Shown here: positions 20,224-31,662 of the stretch, one piece after another
Position numbering within the stretch: position 1 is the stretch's first letter
Layout of the letters: each line of letters opens with the position of its first letter
Origin: Haematobia irritans
Taxonomy: Eukaryota; Arthropoda; Insecta; Diptera; Muscidae
Assembly: GCF_050003625.1 (NCBI RefSeq)
Contig: NC_134401.1
Coordinates: 64,263,242-64,327,241, forward strand
Direction of reading: 5' to 3'
DNA length: 64,000 bases
The notes under the pieces: model-generated
Databases searched by the model: none
Seen by the model: only the letters and a program-made list of their open reading frames with translations
Told to the model about the DNA's origin: nothing
Made by a program: the position numbers and the translations under genes

Positions 20224-20426
20224 TAATTTACAAAATAAAATGCAACGGCGATGGCCAAACACAATGTCCAAAAGTTATATTGGAACCACAAAGAATAAAT
20301 TAAAATCAAGATTAGTTGGACCCAAATCGGATATAAATCTGAGAAACAGAAATACAAACCAAAACACGGCATTAGCAGAACACTGTGCAAGTGAAAAGCA
20401 TGAGCCAGACTTAGAAGGAGTGAGAG
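20224..20426 (+). pseudogene. GIY-YIG endonuclease segment of the Penelope-like element
   Basis: This domain nicks target DNA in canonical Penelope-like elements. The sequence reads IYKIKCNGDGQTQCPKV in one frame, then YIGTTKNKLKSRL and TALAEHCASEKHEPD after a one-base loss. That gives the GIY-like and YIG blocks with the conserved Cys pair between them, an Arg in the helix and the later His. It is cut at 20426 by hAT element 2. Confidence 0.85.
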
Positions 20427-20659
20427 CAGGGCTGCCAATAAAATTTCAAAAATAATCGTCACTTTTTTCCGAAAAAATCGTCATAATCGTCACTTCCATT
20501 TTAAAAATCGTCAAAAAATCTGCAATGTTAATAATAAAACCAAAATAATTTTATTGGTTAAAAACAAAAATATTTATTTTATATAAAGAACAGAAAATTA
20601 ACACAACTATCTTTAATATTTAGATACGTGTTGCTCGATTTTCTAAAATTTTACAATTT

Positions 20660-21110
20660 GCAAAAATTGTATTAAAAATAAAATTTTGCAAAATTTTCTT
20701 AGAAATACAATTTTGCAAAAATGTTCATAGAAAAACAATTTTGCATGAATTTACTATCGAAAAAATTGCCAAAAATGTTCTATAGAAATAAATTTTTGCA
20801 ATAATATTATATAGAAATAAAAATTTGAAAAATTTTCTATAGAAATAAAATGTTGACAAAATTCTCTATAGAAATAAAATGTTGACAATTTTTTTATAGA
20901 AATACAATTTTGACAAAATTTTCTATAGAAATACAATTTTGACAAAATTTTCTATAGAAATAAAATTTTGAGAACATTTTCTGTAGAAATAAAATTTTAA
21001 CAAAAATTTCTATAGAAATAAAATTTTGACAAAATTTTCTATAGAAATAAAATTTTGACAACTTTTTCTGTAGAAATAAAATTTTAACAAAATTTTCTTT
21101 AGATTCCATA
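20660..21110. repeat. 29-bp-period minisatellite
   Basis: Degenerate tandem units of TTCTATAGAAATAAAATTTT plus GACAAAA; consecutive TTCTATAG starts at 20921 and 20950 are 29 bp apart. The repetitive minus-strand peptides here (KFYFYRKFCQN-like) are artefacts. A relative of the array, inverted, lies at 62000-62240. Confidence 0.85.
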
Positions 21111-21581
21111 TATATAAATTCCATATGTATATACTAACCACAAAAATGTAATCAACAACTTCAAGATATTTTTGTAAAGATTTTTGATAAAATTTTCTTC
21201 CAATTTATTATTTGTGGCACGAGTGGCAACCGTGATACTAATACTGTAGATGTAAAATGAGGTACAGGTCCTATATGTACACCCTCAAAAAATCGCTTCT
21301 TTAACATATGTTCCAAACATATTTTGCAGGAAGCACATATATTATTGGATACTGCCGAAACATTAATATGTTTGTTTTATGTGAACATATTATATGTTTG
21401 GAAGCATTTTGAGCCCAAAAATATTATATGCTTGGAAGAATTTTTTCCAAAGGCGATTGTGCTCATTGCCCAACATACTCGTAATTTTCAATTCCACGAA
21501 ATATTTTAGTTCTTGGCACCTTTTTCTGTAATACAAATAATTTTGAAGAAATTATTCACTTTTATAAAATTTTAAAATTTT

Positions 21582-21662
21582 ACCTTTCGCCTGTACGGAG
21601 AATCGAACCGAGGACCATACAGTTTGCAAGCCAACACACTATCCACTGGACTACGTAGCTGT
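21582..21662 (-). ncRNA. tRNA-like module (pol III box sequences)
   Basis: Minus-strand reading has an A-box-like segment near the start (TACGTAGTCCAGTGGATAG) and the B-box-like GGTTCGATTCTCC about 45 nt later, with a plausible tRNA layout. The acceptor arm does not pair well, so it is not a functional tRNA gene. The same module recurs at 33311-33390. Confidence 0.55.
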
Positions 21663-21778
21663 TATAGTCACCAGTAGATAATTATCGTTATAAGTTACAT
21701 TTATATAGCATAGTTTGCAGCGCCCACGAGCCCATGCAAACATAACATTATTTAACAGAAACATACATTTGTTTTCCA

Positions 21779-21846
21779 GGTGGAGCAGTGGTTAGGATGT
21801 CTGCCTTGCATGCAAAGGGTCGTGGGTTCAATGCCTGCTCCGACCG
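21779..21846 (+). ncRNA. tRNA-like module, opposite orientation
   Basis: TGGAGCAGTGG resembles an A box and GGGTTCAATGCC a B box, with a CCTTGCATGCAAAGG anticodon-arm-like hairpin between. It is related to the head of the SINE at 60362 and to 33505-33575. Probably a pseudo-tRNA. Confidence 0.55.
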
Positions 21847-23098
21847 AACACCATTTTTTTTTTTGAATTTACACATTTATATTTATACTATATTAAATTT
21901 TTATAATGTAACTTCGATTTGTGGGTTATTAATCATTTTACTGTCCCAACTCTAAAAAGAGTATAGTGCCCTTTCGTTATTTTTATGGAGACCCCTGATT
22001 TCTTTTAACGAACCAAGAAAAAAATTGTGTCCATAATGCCAAAATGATAAACAAAACACATGTCTACACATACATAAAATGCTGCTCTCAAGGCGAAAAC
22101 ATATGCTGTTTGTTTTTCAAATGTCTATTCTCTTGGTTCCGAATGTCTCTTCTCTTTATTCAAATTAAATAATATTTAGACTTAAGCATATCAAATGTTT
22201 GGCCTTATCATAAAACAGTTTTCCGAAACAACATAAAAGCGGTTTCATAGAAATTGTTCTCTTTTGATTCTTTCGCTGTGTTATGTTGATATCTTTCGTC
22301 AACTCTCCCGGTTTCCATCTCTCTTTCTCTATACTCTCTCTGTCGCTTTGAATAAAATATCAAAACATATGTATGTTAAGTCGAAATTTGTAAATATATA
22401 TAAGTTTGCATTCACACATATGATTTTTATGAAACATTCATGCCCCAAACATAATATATTCTAACATATTAACATAGATGTCCCAAACATTTAGTGTTAG
22501 TTTAGGAACATTACATGTTTGCACTTAAATATATTGTGTTTTAAAATTGTGCCCGAAACACATTTTGTTTATATCGGAACATATGAAAAACATATTTTTC
22601 TAACAGTGTATGAAATCTCTAGCAAAAACTAGAAATTTCTATATCTGAATATTGTCAAATGTATTCTCTCTTTTGCTGGCTCTAAATGTGTAAACGAACT
22701 GCTTCTAGTCCAAATTTTTGAACCGAGCTAATATCGTCATTTTTGGGGCAAAAATCGGAAAATCGGCATTTGCTATTTTTTGAGTAAAAATTCGTCAAAA
22801 TTGGCAGCCCTAAGTGAGAGTCATAGATAACGAGATAAACTAACATACAACAAGAGACTTACATTTGAAACATTACGCATCATCAAGACAACAACAACAA
22901 AAAGTATGAATCACAAACCAGACATAGAGGGATGCGCAAGCAACTATCGCTTGTTGGTTCAACGAATGAACAAAGTTCAATAACGCAGAGAAGACGTCAG
23001 TGACAAGACAAACTAAGACCGAACAGGTTGATAAATAAACTTTAAGTTTTGTTTGTGTTTTTTTTTGTCCATATTGTTAAGTGAAAAAAGAGAATGTA

Positions 23099-23628
23099 CC
23101 CAGCAAAAAATTTGGAAGTTCTTCCAAAGGCGCAACTTTAAAAGTACTTCCAGAAGATGTACTCCCAATGATGTTCTTTATTTTAACTACCCAGGAAGTT
23201 ATTTTAATTCAATTTTTTATAACTTGTTTTTTTTTCATACTTTTAATGGATATTTTAACTTTTTTTGCTTCAAATAGGTTAAAAACACAGTAAAATGGTA
23301 CAAATCATTTAAATTTTGTCGACAAAAATGCTAAATCCAATCTGAAAAAATAGTGAATTTTTGAAAATATTTGAGTTCAAACGTTTCCGACAAGCGTTAG
23401 AATCCATTAAAAATTATTTATTTGACAAAATATCACAGAATTTCATCCAAATCATTGAATTCGGATCACACCTAAAGAAGTGATGCAAATTCAGTGCAAC
23501 GACTGTTGAAATGGAAGACTTCCGTCCTATGACACATGTTAAATTCATCGCTTCTGCGTCAATTTTGCACCACTTCCGAATCCAAAAAGATAATTTTCAT
23601 TACTTTTTGACGACGCTTCTTTGCTGGG
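23099..23628 (+). mobile_element. CCCAGC-family MITE, type 1, full length (530 bp)
   Basis: Starts CCCAGCAAAAAATTTGG and ends TTCTTTGCTGGG. Flanked by TA (23097-23098 and 23629-23630). The other arm of the Penelope-like element (17385 region) supplies the empty site GAATGTAGTCGTG, proving that the TA is a genuine 2-bp target duplication. Non-coding. Confidence 0.88.
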
Positions 23629-23957
23629 TAGTAATGTTTGGCTTATGTTATTTTGATAGGTCGTCTTGAGAATGCTTTACATATTAAGGCGACATATCGA
23701 CAAATAAATAAATAAAAACAAATAAAAGCACACAGACTTCGAGCTTTATTAATCATTTCATTATATGTTTGTAATTTATTTGAATTTACACCCGCAATAT
23801 TTATTTATACAAAAAAATATGTACGCCGATAAGCAATCATGAATGTACATTCAGCAACCTTGATTTTTATTTTTTTTTTGTAATTAAATTTGCAGTTTTA
23901 AATATTTATTTATATCCTTCGAAATCTATTATTATCCTTTTCTTCTTTTCTTTCTGA

Positions 23958-24335
23958 CGTTTCTAAACATATATATGTTAATACGAAATTTCCAAAAAAA
24001 ATGTATGGTATATTTGCATCCAGTGATATTATATTTAAGAAAATGTAATGTCCCAAAGGTAATGTGTTCTAACATATTAACATGTGTCCCAAACATTTTA
24101 TACTAGTTTATGAACATTCTATGCTTGCACTCTGAACACGATATCGCAACATATATATGTTTACTCGAATATTCTAAATTAATATATGTTTACATTCGCA
24201 TATATTATTTATTATTATTAAAAGATATTCCAAAATATTACCATATGTGTCCCAAACATTTCATGCTAATTTAGGAACATTATCTACATTTACATCGGAA
24301 TATATGAAAAACATATTTTCCTATCCGTGTGCTTC
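23958..24335 (+). mobile_element. partial AAACATAT-family element
   Basis: Body motifs ACATATATATGTTAATACGA, CCCAAACATTTTATACTAG and the 3' ATTTTCCTATCCGTG terminus; the 5' part is missing. Confidence 0.6.
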
Positions 24336-24339
24336 TTTT

Positions 24340-25745
24340 ATAAATATTTTCCTATAGCTCTTAAAGGATCACCCTTTATATGTGTTGCCCGATTTCACCA
24401 AAGGGGTTCATATTGCGCTTATTTATTAAGACACGGTCTTTCATATTAACTCAAAGTACTTTTCTACAGTATCCTTCAAGTCAGCAAGATATCGTCAAAA
24501 TCTACCTATCTTGGCACAATGCGGTCCTCTTAAAGTATTAACTAAAACTTCAAACTATCATCACAATCAGATTAGATTTAGATATAGCATACATATATTT
24601 GTATCGCCCGATTTGGCGAAATTAGGTCATAATATCATTATTGATTAACCGATCTTACTAAAAGTTGTCACAATTTAATCTTCTGTAGTACTAAAAATAT
24701 ATAAAAATAATAACAATACTAACCGATGTTACACAAATTCAGATAAACTAACCGATCTAATTCAGATTTAGATATAACACTTACATATATGTTGCCCTAT
24801 TTTCACAAATTCGGTTATATTCCCCACACTAATTGAGAGGTTTCCTCTTTATAATAGTGATCTCAATTTATTTTAATTTTGTATTTGACAGAAAATGGCC
24901 ACATTTCTCTCACCTACGCCGAAAGAATTCTCTTCGCTTCTTTTACGAAGAATTTTCATTAACTACTCTTCGTGAATTCTTCATTAAAACAAAGAAATTT
25001 TCATTCATTTTCGTAAATTTTACGTAGAAAATTTTACGAAACGTCTACGAAATATTCTACTTTAACTTTTCTTCGTAAAAAATCCGTACTTTTAACGAAA
25101 CTTTCTTCAAATTTCATGACTTTTAGGAAACATTCTGCGTTAAAATTCTCACAAAAATACGAAACTTTGAAATAATGAAGTAGTTTCATTGATGTTGTAA
25201 AATTTCCGTTTGCACTTTGGACTAAAATAGTTCGAACATTTTCACAAAAAGTACTAAAGTTTTGCATAAAAAGTACGAACTTGTTTCGTTAAAAGTACGT
25301 AACATTTTCATAAAAGGTATGAAAAGGTTTCGTAAAAAGTACGAAATACAACTTTTCTTCTTTAAAAAATGAAATATTTTGTACTTTTAATGAAAAATTT
25401 CTTTGGTTGTAAAACAATGACAAATTTCGTACTTTTAACGAAATTTTTCGTTATTTTTACGAAGAAACCTCTTTCGGTGTATTAGCCGATGTAATTCAAA
25501 ATTTATATCGGTTTAGCACAGGCTAATTCTTTTCAGATTATTGATTTCAGATTTCGATAAAGCTTCCATAAATGTGGACAGCTTAATTTTCCCAAATACG
25601 GACAAAGAATAGTCGTATGAGAATTAGGTTTATCTCGTATGAGAGTTAGGTTTATCTACTTCAATCAGATGCTTAGCTTAATTAATGCACTAGGAGTGAT
25701 TTATGATATGATATATCCTGCCCGGAACGACTTTCGACCTATTCG
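24340..25745 (+). mobile_element. decayed DINE-like element, interrupted
   Basis: Units with AGATTTAGATATAGCA, TTGCCCGATTT and AACCGATCTTACT as in element E. It ends near GCCCGGAACGACTTTCGACC, a degenerate form of the GCCCGACTTTAGACTTTCC tail. Split by the TIR element at 24917-25479. Confidence 0.5.
24917..25479. mobile_element. TIR element with CGAAA-rich body (563 bp)
   Basis: Ends CGCCGAAAGAATTCTCTTCG and CGAAGAAACCTCTTTCGGTG are inverted relatives; TA flanks both sides (24915-24916 and 25480-25481). The interior is full of TTACGAA / TTCGTAAA motifs. No coding sequence recognised. Confidence 0.72.
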
Positions 25746-25800
25746 TCATAATATCATACAAATGCTATTACGATTTAGATTTGTTCTTACCAAACAACCA

Positions 25801-27195
25801 CACTGGTAGAAAAAGTTTCGTTAATACGATGAATTTCTACGTTGTATTAACGAAATTCTTCATTAAAAGTCAGCCAACGTAGCATTTCGTTATAACAACG
25901 TAATTTTACGTTATATTTACGAAACACTTTATGGAATACATTTCGTAGTATTAACGAATAATTACGTTGCTATTACGTAGCCTTTTCGTTGTATTAACGA
26001 ATATTATTCGTTGTATGAATGAAATTTATTCGTTGTATGGGTGCAGCTTATACGTTGTATGAATGAAAATTATTCATTGTATGAATGAAAGGCGAACGTT
26101 GTATAAATGAACACAAACGTTATATTAATGAAACCCAACCAATTAGCGCATTTGAGTGTAGTAATTGGTAGTGTATTATTTTTTGTTAAGAACTTTGGAA
26201 TATGGTTTATATACAGTAAGAAATAATATATAATGATAAATTAAGTAATATAATAAACATATATTGTGACTTTCACTTTAGAAAAAAGCCTCTTATTTCT
26301 AAGATCAAAAAATGATAATCGTATCACCGTGTCCATTTATCCAATTTTTGTGCAACCAAGGTTCATCACCGTAATTGTTCCGCCTTCTTCATCTGAAAGT
26401 TCACTTCCCCGGGGCATTTTCACTAAAGATTAAAAATGTACACTAAATTTTCTGCGAATATACAAAAAACACCAATTTAACTCACCTCACCCATATATGT
26501 TTATTATTCACAAAGAAACTGTAATGAGCGTGTGCACTCTTCAGCGAAAAGAACGTAAATGTTGTTAATGTTTGCCCATCAGACAAGTTTTCTGTTGAAC
26601 TTTTTACCGTTTGTTTTTCAAGACGCACACGCACACATGTGCTTATTGCCATACTAGGATGTGTATGTACCAATTACATACACGCTAGAGAGAGTATGAA
26701 GAGACGTTTTAGAGAGAGAGTAAGGAGAGGCAGAAATACTCAAACTCCCATTCGTATTATTAATGAACATATTTCATTAATATGACGAAATATAACAATT
26801 TAAAATTTATTTTTTAACGAGCCATATCATTATATTAACGATCGATTTCGTTTTATAAATGAAATTTTCAATTCCAGTTTCAGAGTATATAAAACGACTG
26901 TTTAGTTTAGAAGTTTCCAAAAGTTACTCTCTATGTGCAAATGATTATAATAATTTCATCTTGGAAAATTTTTTTATTCTAATTCTTGAAAAAATTACAA
27001 AGTTAATATTCGTAATATTAACGAAACGTGTTTCATTAATATAACGAAAAACCAAAACACAAAATTGTCTTTTAACGATTGATTTCGTTGTATTAACGAT
27101 CACTTTCGTTCTTATAACGAAAAATTTCGTAATATTAACGAAAAATAATCAACGAAGCCCGTTCGTTAATAATACGAAACATTTTTCTACCAGTG
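25801..27195. mobile_element. CACTGGTAG TIR element (1,395 bp) with 2-bp CA flanks
   Basis: Ends CACTGGTAGAAAAAGTTTCG and GAAACATTTTTCTACCAGTG, flanked by CA at 25799-25800 and 27196-27197. Subterminal arrays of short degenerate units such as CGTTGTATTAACGAA dominate both halves. The central part (26300-26760) is different in composition but not recognisably coding. Confidence 0.75.
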
Positions 27196-27374
27196 CACTT
27201 TCCATTACTTTGTTACAAGATCCCACTGTGCATGGTTACTGTTGCTCTTATTGAGTCTAATGCTGGTTTTGCAATGAACTCAAATAAGAACAGCAATAAA
27301 GACAAGGCAAGGATTGTCTTGTTTCCGTAAGTCAGAAAAGTTACCGTCTTAAAAAAGGTCTTTCAATTAGTTCA

Positions 27375-28019
27375 ATGGAGGCATTAACCACCATCACCCG
27401 ACCATCAGTGTATTTCAGTACCACAGAAAGGCAAAATAAAAGCGAAGAATTAGACAAAGGCGAAACAAAAAAAAAAGTGTAAACTGCTAAGCCATTCAGA
27501 CCAATGTAAAAATTTAACTGAATTTGAGCTAAGGTAGTTAAGCTAAGATTTTCTGGATTCACATTTTGATGGTGTTTTGCCTGTTCCTTTGACCGGACAG
27601 GTGGACTTGAATCTTTTCAATACGAATGGCATAGAAACACCAAAACAAGGAAGAAAACTGGCCCTAGCCGAAAAACTCAAAAACATTAGTCCACCGGAAA
27701 TAACAGCAGTAAAATTGGTCATCGCCTTGTGAATGCATTCCAAAACAGAAAGGGCAAAAGGAAGGCCATTTTAGAAAACTTTTTTTATGGTTTCCATTTG
27801 AAGTATGCAAACAAATATTGGCACTATTGCTAGATGGCGAATTTCTCACCGTTGCTGATATCTTTTGAGGTAGTCGTGCAGTTTAAATTTTACTTTGCGA
27901 AGCGTTATTGAAGACTTTAGAAAAAGAGAAACTGATTTGGTTAAAACCGCATTTCGCTTGTGTATTACACATTCCTTTTGTTTTCTTCCCACGAAAAGGT
28001 TAAGCGTAATCAAACACGG
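27375..28019 (+). pseudogene. frameshifted coding-like tract of unknown family
   Basis: Plus-strand frames give protein-like pieces in sequence: MEALTTITRPSVYFSTTE (ATG at 27375), CKLLSHSDQCKNLTEFELR, DFLDSHFDGVLPVPLTGQVD, LFNTNGIETPKQGRKLALAE, KLKNISPPEITAVKLVIAL, KEGHFRKLFLWFPFEVCKQ, LALLLDGEFLTVADIF and FRKRETDLVKTAFRLCITHS. They need several frame changes. The last piece runs into CACGGTAAGTGACG, which matches a splice donor. I do not recognise the family. It could be a decayed exon of a host gene or of an unrecognised transposon. The base composition is less extreme than in the surrounding repeats. Confidence 0.38.
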
Positions 28020-28065
28020 TAAGTGACGTAACATAACTGTAAAAACTAATGTCAAGCAACAAGCA

Positions 28066-29073
28066 CACTGAAAAAAAGCATGCCCGGTTCCAAATATTTT
28101 GTCTTTACTTTAAAAATTTTGGTATTGATTCCGAGCCAAAGAAGCGGAGAATACAAGTAAGGATATTTTTAAGACACAATTCTCTTTTAAATTTGGGTTT
28201 TGTGTAATTGCTTCTAGGAAGCAAATTTTAATTTTTCGCTTTTTCAGCTTTTTTTCTTCATATGCTATCAAAGTCCTTTAAAAACGAGTAACGATAACTT
28301 TATTTTCCAAATTAAGGCTCGACTTCCAGTGAAATTATGCTATGTTTCAAGTAAAAAACGTCTTTAAAATAAAGTGTTGAAAACATGTCCTATATTTCAA
28401 CGATTGTTTGCTTTGTAGTCACGATGCAAAAAAAAACAACAAATTTAAAGAAAATTTCATTAAATTTAAAGAATTTTACTGAATTATTAAAGTCAATTTG
28501 GCCTTAGCCCAAACATTGTTTCTTTCGTGTTATGATATTCATTTTAAGTGAAATCACTTAATTATAATGACAATAGGTTAGGTTAGGTTAGGTTAGGTGA
28601 CAGCCCGATGTATCAGGCTCACTTAGACTATTCAGTCCATTGTGATACCACATTGGCGAACTTCTCTCTTATCACTGAGTGCTGCCCGATTCCATGTTAA
28701 GCTCAATGACAAAGGGACCTCCTTTATAGCCGAGTCCGAACGGCGTTCCACATTGCAGTGAAACCACTTAGAGAAGCTTTGAAAACCTCAGAAATGTCAC
28801 CAGCATTACTGAGGTGGGATAATCCACCGCTGAAAAACTTTTTGGTGTTCGGTCGAAGCAGGAATCGGACCCACGACCTTGTGTATGCAAGGCGGGCATG
28901 CTAACCATTGCACCACGGTGGCTCCCTTATAAGGACAATACGATTTCATTGAAAAGTTTATCGGCTTTTTGACAAGGAGAATTTGGAGAAATGCGTCTTC
29001 TATGCCAGGCAAAATTTGCATTCGTATTTTAAACACATAAAATCTTTGACCTCACGACATTTTTTTTTCAGTG
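28066..29073 (+). mobile_element. CACTG-family MITE split by a SINE
   Basis: Ends CACTGAAAAAAAGCATGCCC and ATTTTTTTTTCAGTG; flanked by CA (28064-28065 and 29074-29075). After removing the SINE and its duplication it is ~643 bp, the same as the copies at 45893 and 52020. The interior has many GTCTTTACTTTAAA-like runs but no gene. Confidence 0.85.
28576..28926 (-). mobile_element. tRNA-derived SINE with LINE-type tail, copy 1
   Basis: A 351-bp SINE. On the minus strand it starts GGAGCCACCGTGGTGCAATG, has an A-box-like TGGTGCAATGG and a B-box-like GGGTCCGATTCC (mutated from GGTTCGATTCC), and ends in a 3' part matching the LINE and a (CCTAA)n tail. Target duplication TTATAANGACAATA (28562-28575 and 28927-28940, one mismatch). 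The sister MITE at 45893 gives the empty site. Non-coding; transcription by pol III is inferred. Confidence 0.9.
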
Positions 29074-29194
29074 CATGTAAGCTCCATATATGGTGAACAG
29101 CAAAAGTAGTAACAATGTCAATTTCTCAAAACACTTTAACCTTATTCATACCAAGCTACATGTGTAACGTTCAGTACCTTGCAGTGACTAAAGG

Positions 29195-30465
29195 TTGATA
29201 CGGTCAAAATTTGGTCAAGGGAAAACGCGTGTAAATCGGTAAAATCGTTTATTTAAAAAATCAAATTAAATTTCGTTTTCAAGTTCAATTAGTATAAAAT
29301 TCAGGAAAAATATTCAGTTAGGCTTTCGCTTTTCCAAATCAGAATTGCCGGGCCTCACGCTTGACACCTGCCATCAGATTTTGTACAGCCACCTTGTCCA
29401 CCTTCTTCGCCGCAGAAAGTCAGTTTGCCTTGAACTGCTGCTCGTCCTTGCAGTTTTTTTGGTCTTCTTTAGGTTCCGCTTGACAATAGCCCAGTATTTC
29501 TCAATTGGGCGGAGCTTTGGCGTGTTGGGAGGGTTCTTGTCCTTGGGAACCACCTGCACGTTGTTGGCGGCATACCACTCCATGGCCTTTTTACCGTAAT
29601 GGCAAGATGCCAAATCCGGCCAAAACAGTACGGAACAACCGTGTTTCTTCAGGAAAGGCAGCAGACGTTTATTCAAACACTCTTTCACGTAAATTTCTTG
29701 GTTGACAGTCCCGGAAGCTATGAAAATGCTGCTTTTCAAGCCACAGGTACAGATGGCTTGCCAAACCAGATATTTCTTTGCGAACTTTGACAGTTTTATG
29801 TGCTTGAAAATATCTGCTACCTTTCCCCTTCCTTTTGCCGTATAAAACTCCTGTCCGAAGCTGCTTGTAGTCGGCTTTGACGTAGGTTTCGTCGTCCATT
29901 ACCACGCAGTCAAACTTCGTCAGCATCGTCGTGTACAGCCTCCGGGATCGCGATTTGGAGTCACTACCTTCTTGTAAGTCGATAGTCCGGCTCGTTTTTT
30001 GGCTCGATGCACGGTTGTAGACCATACACCCAGCTTATTTGCGGCATCTCGGAGAGAGAGGTTAGGGTTTCGCTTGAAACTACCGGCATCAGCGGCTTCC
30101 GGTTTTCGATTTCCCCCCGATCCAGAGTTCCTGGCTGTCGACAAACGTTCCCCAAACACTTTAATTACATTTGTAACGGTTGATTTGGCAACTTTTAGCG
30201 ATTTTGCCAGCTTTGCGTGAGAGTAGCTCGGATTTTCGCGATGCGCGAGCAAAATTTTGATACGCTGCTCTTCTTGCTTGGACGGCATTTTGACAACTGA
30301 AGAGTGAATTCCAAAATCAAAATAGGAGCAACATTCTACACACACACATACCTTTAAAATGAGGGGTGTTTTTAAATGCAAAATTGAAAGAAATATGAAA
30401 TATGATGAAAAAAAAGTGAAATTGGCTGAAAATTTTTTTTTTCGCTTTGTAAATTTCTTCATTCA
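29195..30465 (-). mobile_element. degenerate DD37E Tc1/mariner transposon
   Basis: Carries the broken transposase at 29339-30288. A possible terminus AAGGTTGATACGGTCAAAAT lies at 29195. No inverted partner is found beyond the gene start, where a MITE fragment begins, so the upstream end is probably lost. Confidence 0.65.
29339..30288 (-). pseudogene. DD37E transposase, multiple frameshifts
   Basis: Starts MPSKQEEQRIKILLAHRENP (ATG at 30288) with a helix-turn-helix-like segment LAKSLKVAKSTVTNVIKVF and the second HTH-like SLRDAANKLGV. The catalytic core continues in other frames: VVMDDETYVKAD (first D), LFWPDLASCHYGKKAMEWYA (second D) and NTPKLRPIEKYWAIVKRNLK (E). There are 37 residues between the second D and the E, the DD37E group described from mosquitoes. 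The C-terminal VAVQNLMAGVKREARQF is recovered in another frame and ends at the stop at 29339-29341. About 316 codons, near family size, but with at least three frameshifts it is inactive. Confidence 0.85.
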
Positions 30466-30469
30466 AATT

Positions 30470-30642
30470 AACTTCCAGAGAACAACTTCTAAAGCAATGC
30501 AAAGGATCCAAAAAGGGAGTACTTCCGTCCTATGACAAGCCCATGTAAAATTCATTGGAGATGGTCCAAGTTTGCACTACTTCCGGATCACAGATTGGGG
30601 ATCCAAACTACTTTTTTGGAAGCTCTTTTTTTGCTGGGATGT
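30470..30642 (+). mobile_element. fragment of CCCAGC-family MITE (type 1 variant)
   Basis: Contains GTACTTCCGTCCTATGACAA and TTGCACTACTTCCGGATC and ends CTCTTTTTTTGCTGGG followed by AT. The internal order matches type 1 but with deletions. Confidence 0.6.
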
Positions 30643-30694
30643 TTTATTACACAATTATTTTCCTATTATCTAATTTTTATAATTTTAAAAACTT

Positions 30695-30775
30695 TTTCGC
30701 TCCGACCAGGGGTTGAACCTGGGTTTGCTGGCACCATAACAGAACGCCTTAGCACACTCAGCCACAAACGCCATT
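30695..30775 (-). ncRNA. tRNA-like module (Leu/Ser-type resemblance)
   Basis: Minus strand GGCGTTTGTGGCTGAGTGTG (A-box-like) and GGTTCAACCCC (B-box-like) in tRNA-like spacing with a short extra arm. The acceptor stem is not complementary, so it is judged a tRNA-derived repeat head rather than a gene. Confidence 0.4.
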
Positions 30776-30779
30776 GAAC

Positions 30780-31662
30780 ATAAAGCGTCGAAAGGTCAAT
30801 TCAAATGTTTGTGATATGATCGTAATACGCACCAAGCAATAACATTCTAATTGCTTCTCGAGATGTTCTTTATTAATATGAATGAAAAAATAAGAAACGC
30901 AGGTTCAAATCTCACCAGCGGGAATTTTTTTATCAAATATTTTTCTAAAAAATTATTTTTTATGTCATGCATCGTTTTTATTTTTTATTTTTGGCATATA
31001 TTTTCGTATAAATATATAATTTTTTTACTAAAAATCAACAAAAAAAAAATTAAAAATTCTCGTAATTTGCAAAACCTTCTCAAAAGAACTTCCATGGGAG
31101 CGAAAAAGTCAAACGGCACAGGTTCAAATCCCAGCGGGGATGAAATTTATTTTTTTTATTATTTTTTTTTTTTTACTTTTTCATTAATTTTCTATTTTTT
31201 TTTTAGTTTTTTTTTATTAGTTTCCTATTTTTTTTTTTGTAAAATTTAATTGTCCAAAATTTGCACTTAAAATAAAGATTTACTAAATTCGTATTTCGCA
31301 CAACATAGTTAATTATTTCTTTAAATTTGTAAATTTTACAAATTTGTTTTCTAAATGCGTTTATCATGAACTTCGTATGTAACTAAAGACATTCTTGCAA
31401 TTTTGAACTACAATTTTTTCCTTCAAACTACAAAATTTTCTTTAACAAGTGAAAAAAAAATATTTATGTCTAATAAATTTTCTTGAATTTGTCGAAAAAT
31501 ATTTACTTTTTTTGTGATATCGGCGTGATGCCAGCGTTTGTAATACTATTTAGTTGAAATTTTTTAAAAATATTCAAAATTTTCTAAACTTAACCAAAAG
31601 TTTCCTTCCTGGTGGGTTCACTGTTTTTCAGTGTAAGTTCATGTATAGTGTAGTTTTTCACT
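30780..31662. other. low-complexity T/A-run region
   Basis: Long T and A runs (31140-31240) with two isolated B-box-like pieces, GCAGGTTCAAATCTC near 30900 and ACAGGTTCAAATCCCAG near 31120. No gene is recognised. Confidence 0.4.

Larger units (their letters stand above)
21280..22608 (+). mobile_element. AAACATAT-family TIR element, long form with tRNA-like pair
   Basis: Starts CACCCTCAAAAAATCGC, ends TATTTTTCTAACAGTG, and is flanked by TA at 21278-21279 and 22609-22610 (1,329 bp). It is the longest member of the family in the window. Two tRNA-like modules point away from each other near 21582-21662 (minus) and 21779-21846 (plus). No transposase frame is visible. Confidence 0.78.
20427..22812. 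mobile_element. non-autonomous hAT element 2 (2,386 bp, composite)
   Basis: TIRs CAGGGCTGCCAA ... TTGGCAGCCCTA (last base mutated) with a perfect 8-bp duplication AGTGAGAG at 20419-20426 and 22813-22820. It contains a 29-bp minisatellite (20660-21110) and a complete AAACATAT element (21280-22608). No transposase seen. Confidence 0.9.
17385..23765 (+). mobile_element. decayed Penelope-like retroelement with three insertions
   Basis: Host element made of 17385-18554, 20224-20426, 22813-23098 and 23629-23765. Its ends are inverted copies of each other (about 17393-17645 against 23008-23098 plus 23629-23755), sharing TTATGTTATTTTGATAGGTC and GATAAATAAACTTT. Between them lie a Penelope-type RT remnant and a GIY-YIG endonuclease remnant. 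Two hAT elements and one CCCAGC MITE interrupt it, each with a clean target duplication. Inverted terminal copies are a known oddity of Penelope-like elements. Confidence 0.85.

Noticed and set aside
20894..21124. Frame encoding FYFYRKF repeats
   Set aside because: Produced by a 29-bp minisatellite inside hAT element 2.
28576..28600. GGTTAGGTTAGG tract as an interstitial telomere
   Set aside because: It is the 3' tail of a SINE with a matched target duplication; the same tail ends the other SINEs and the LINE.
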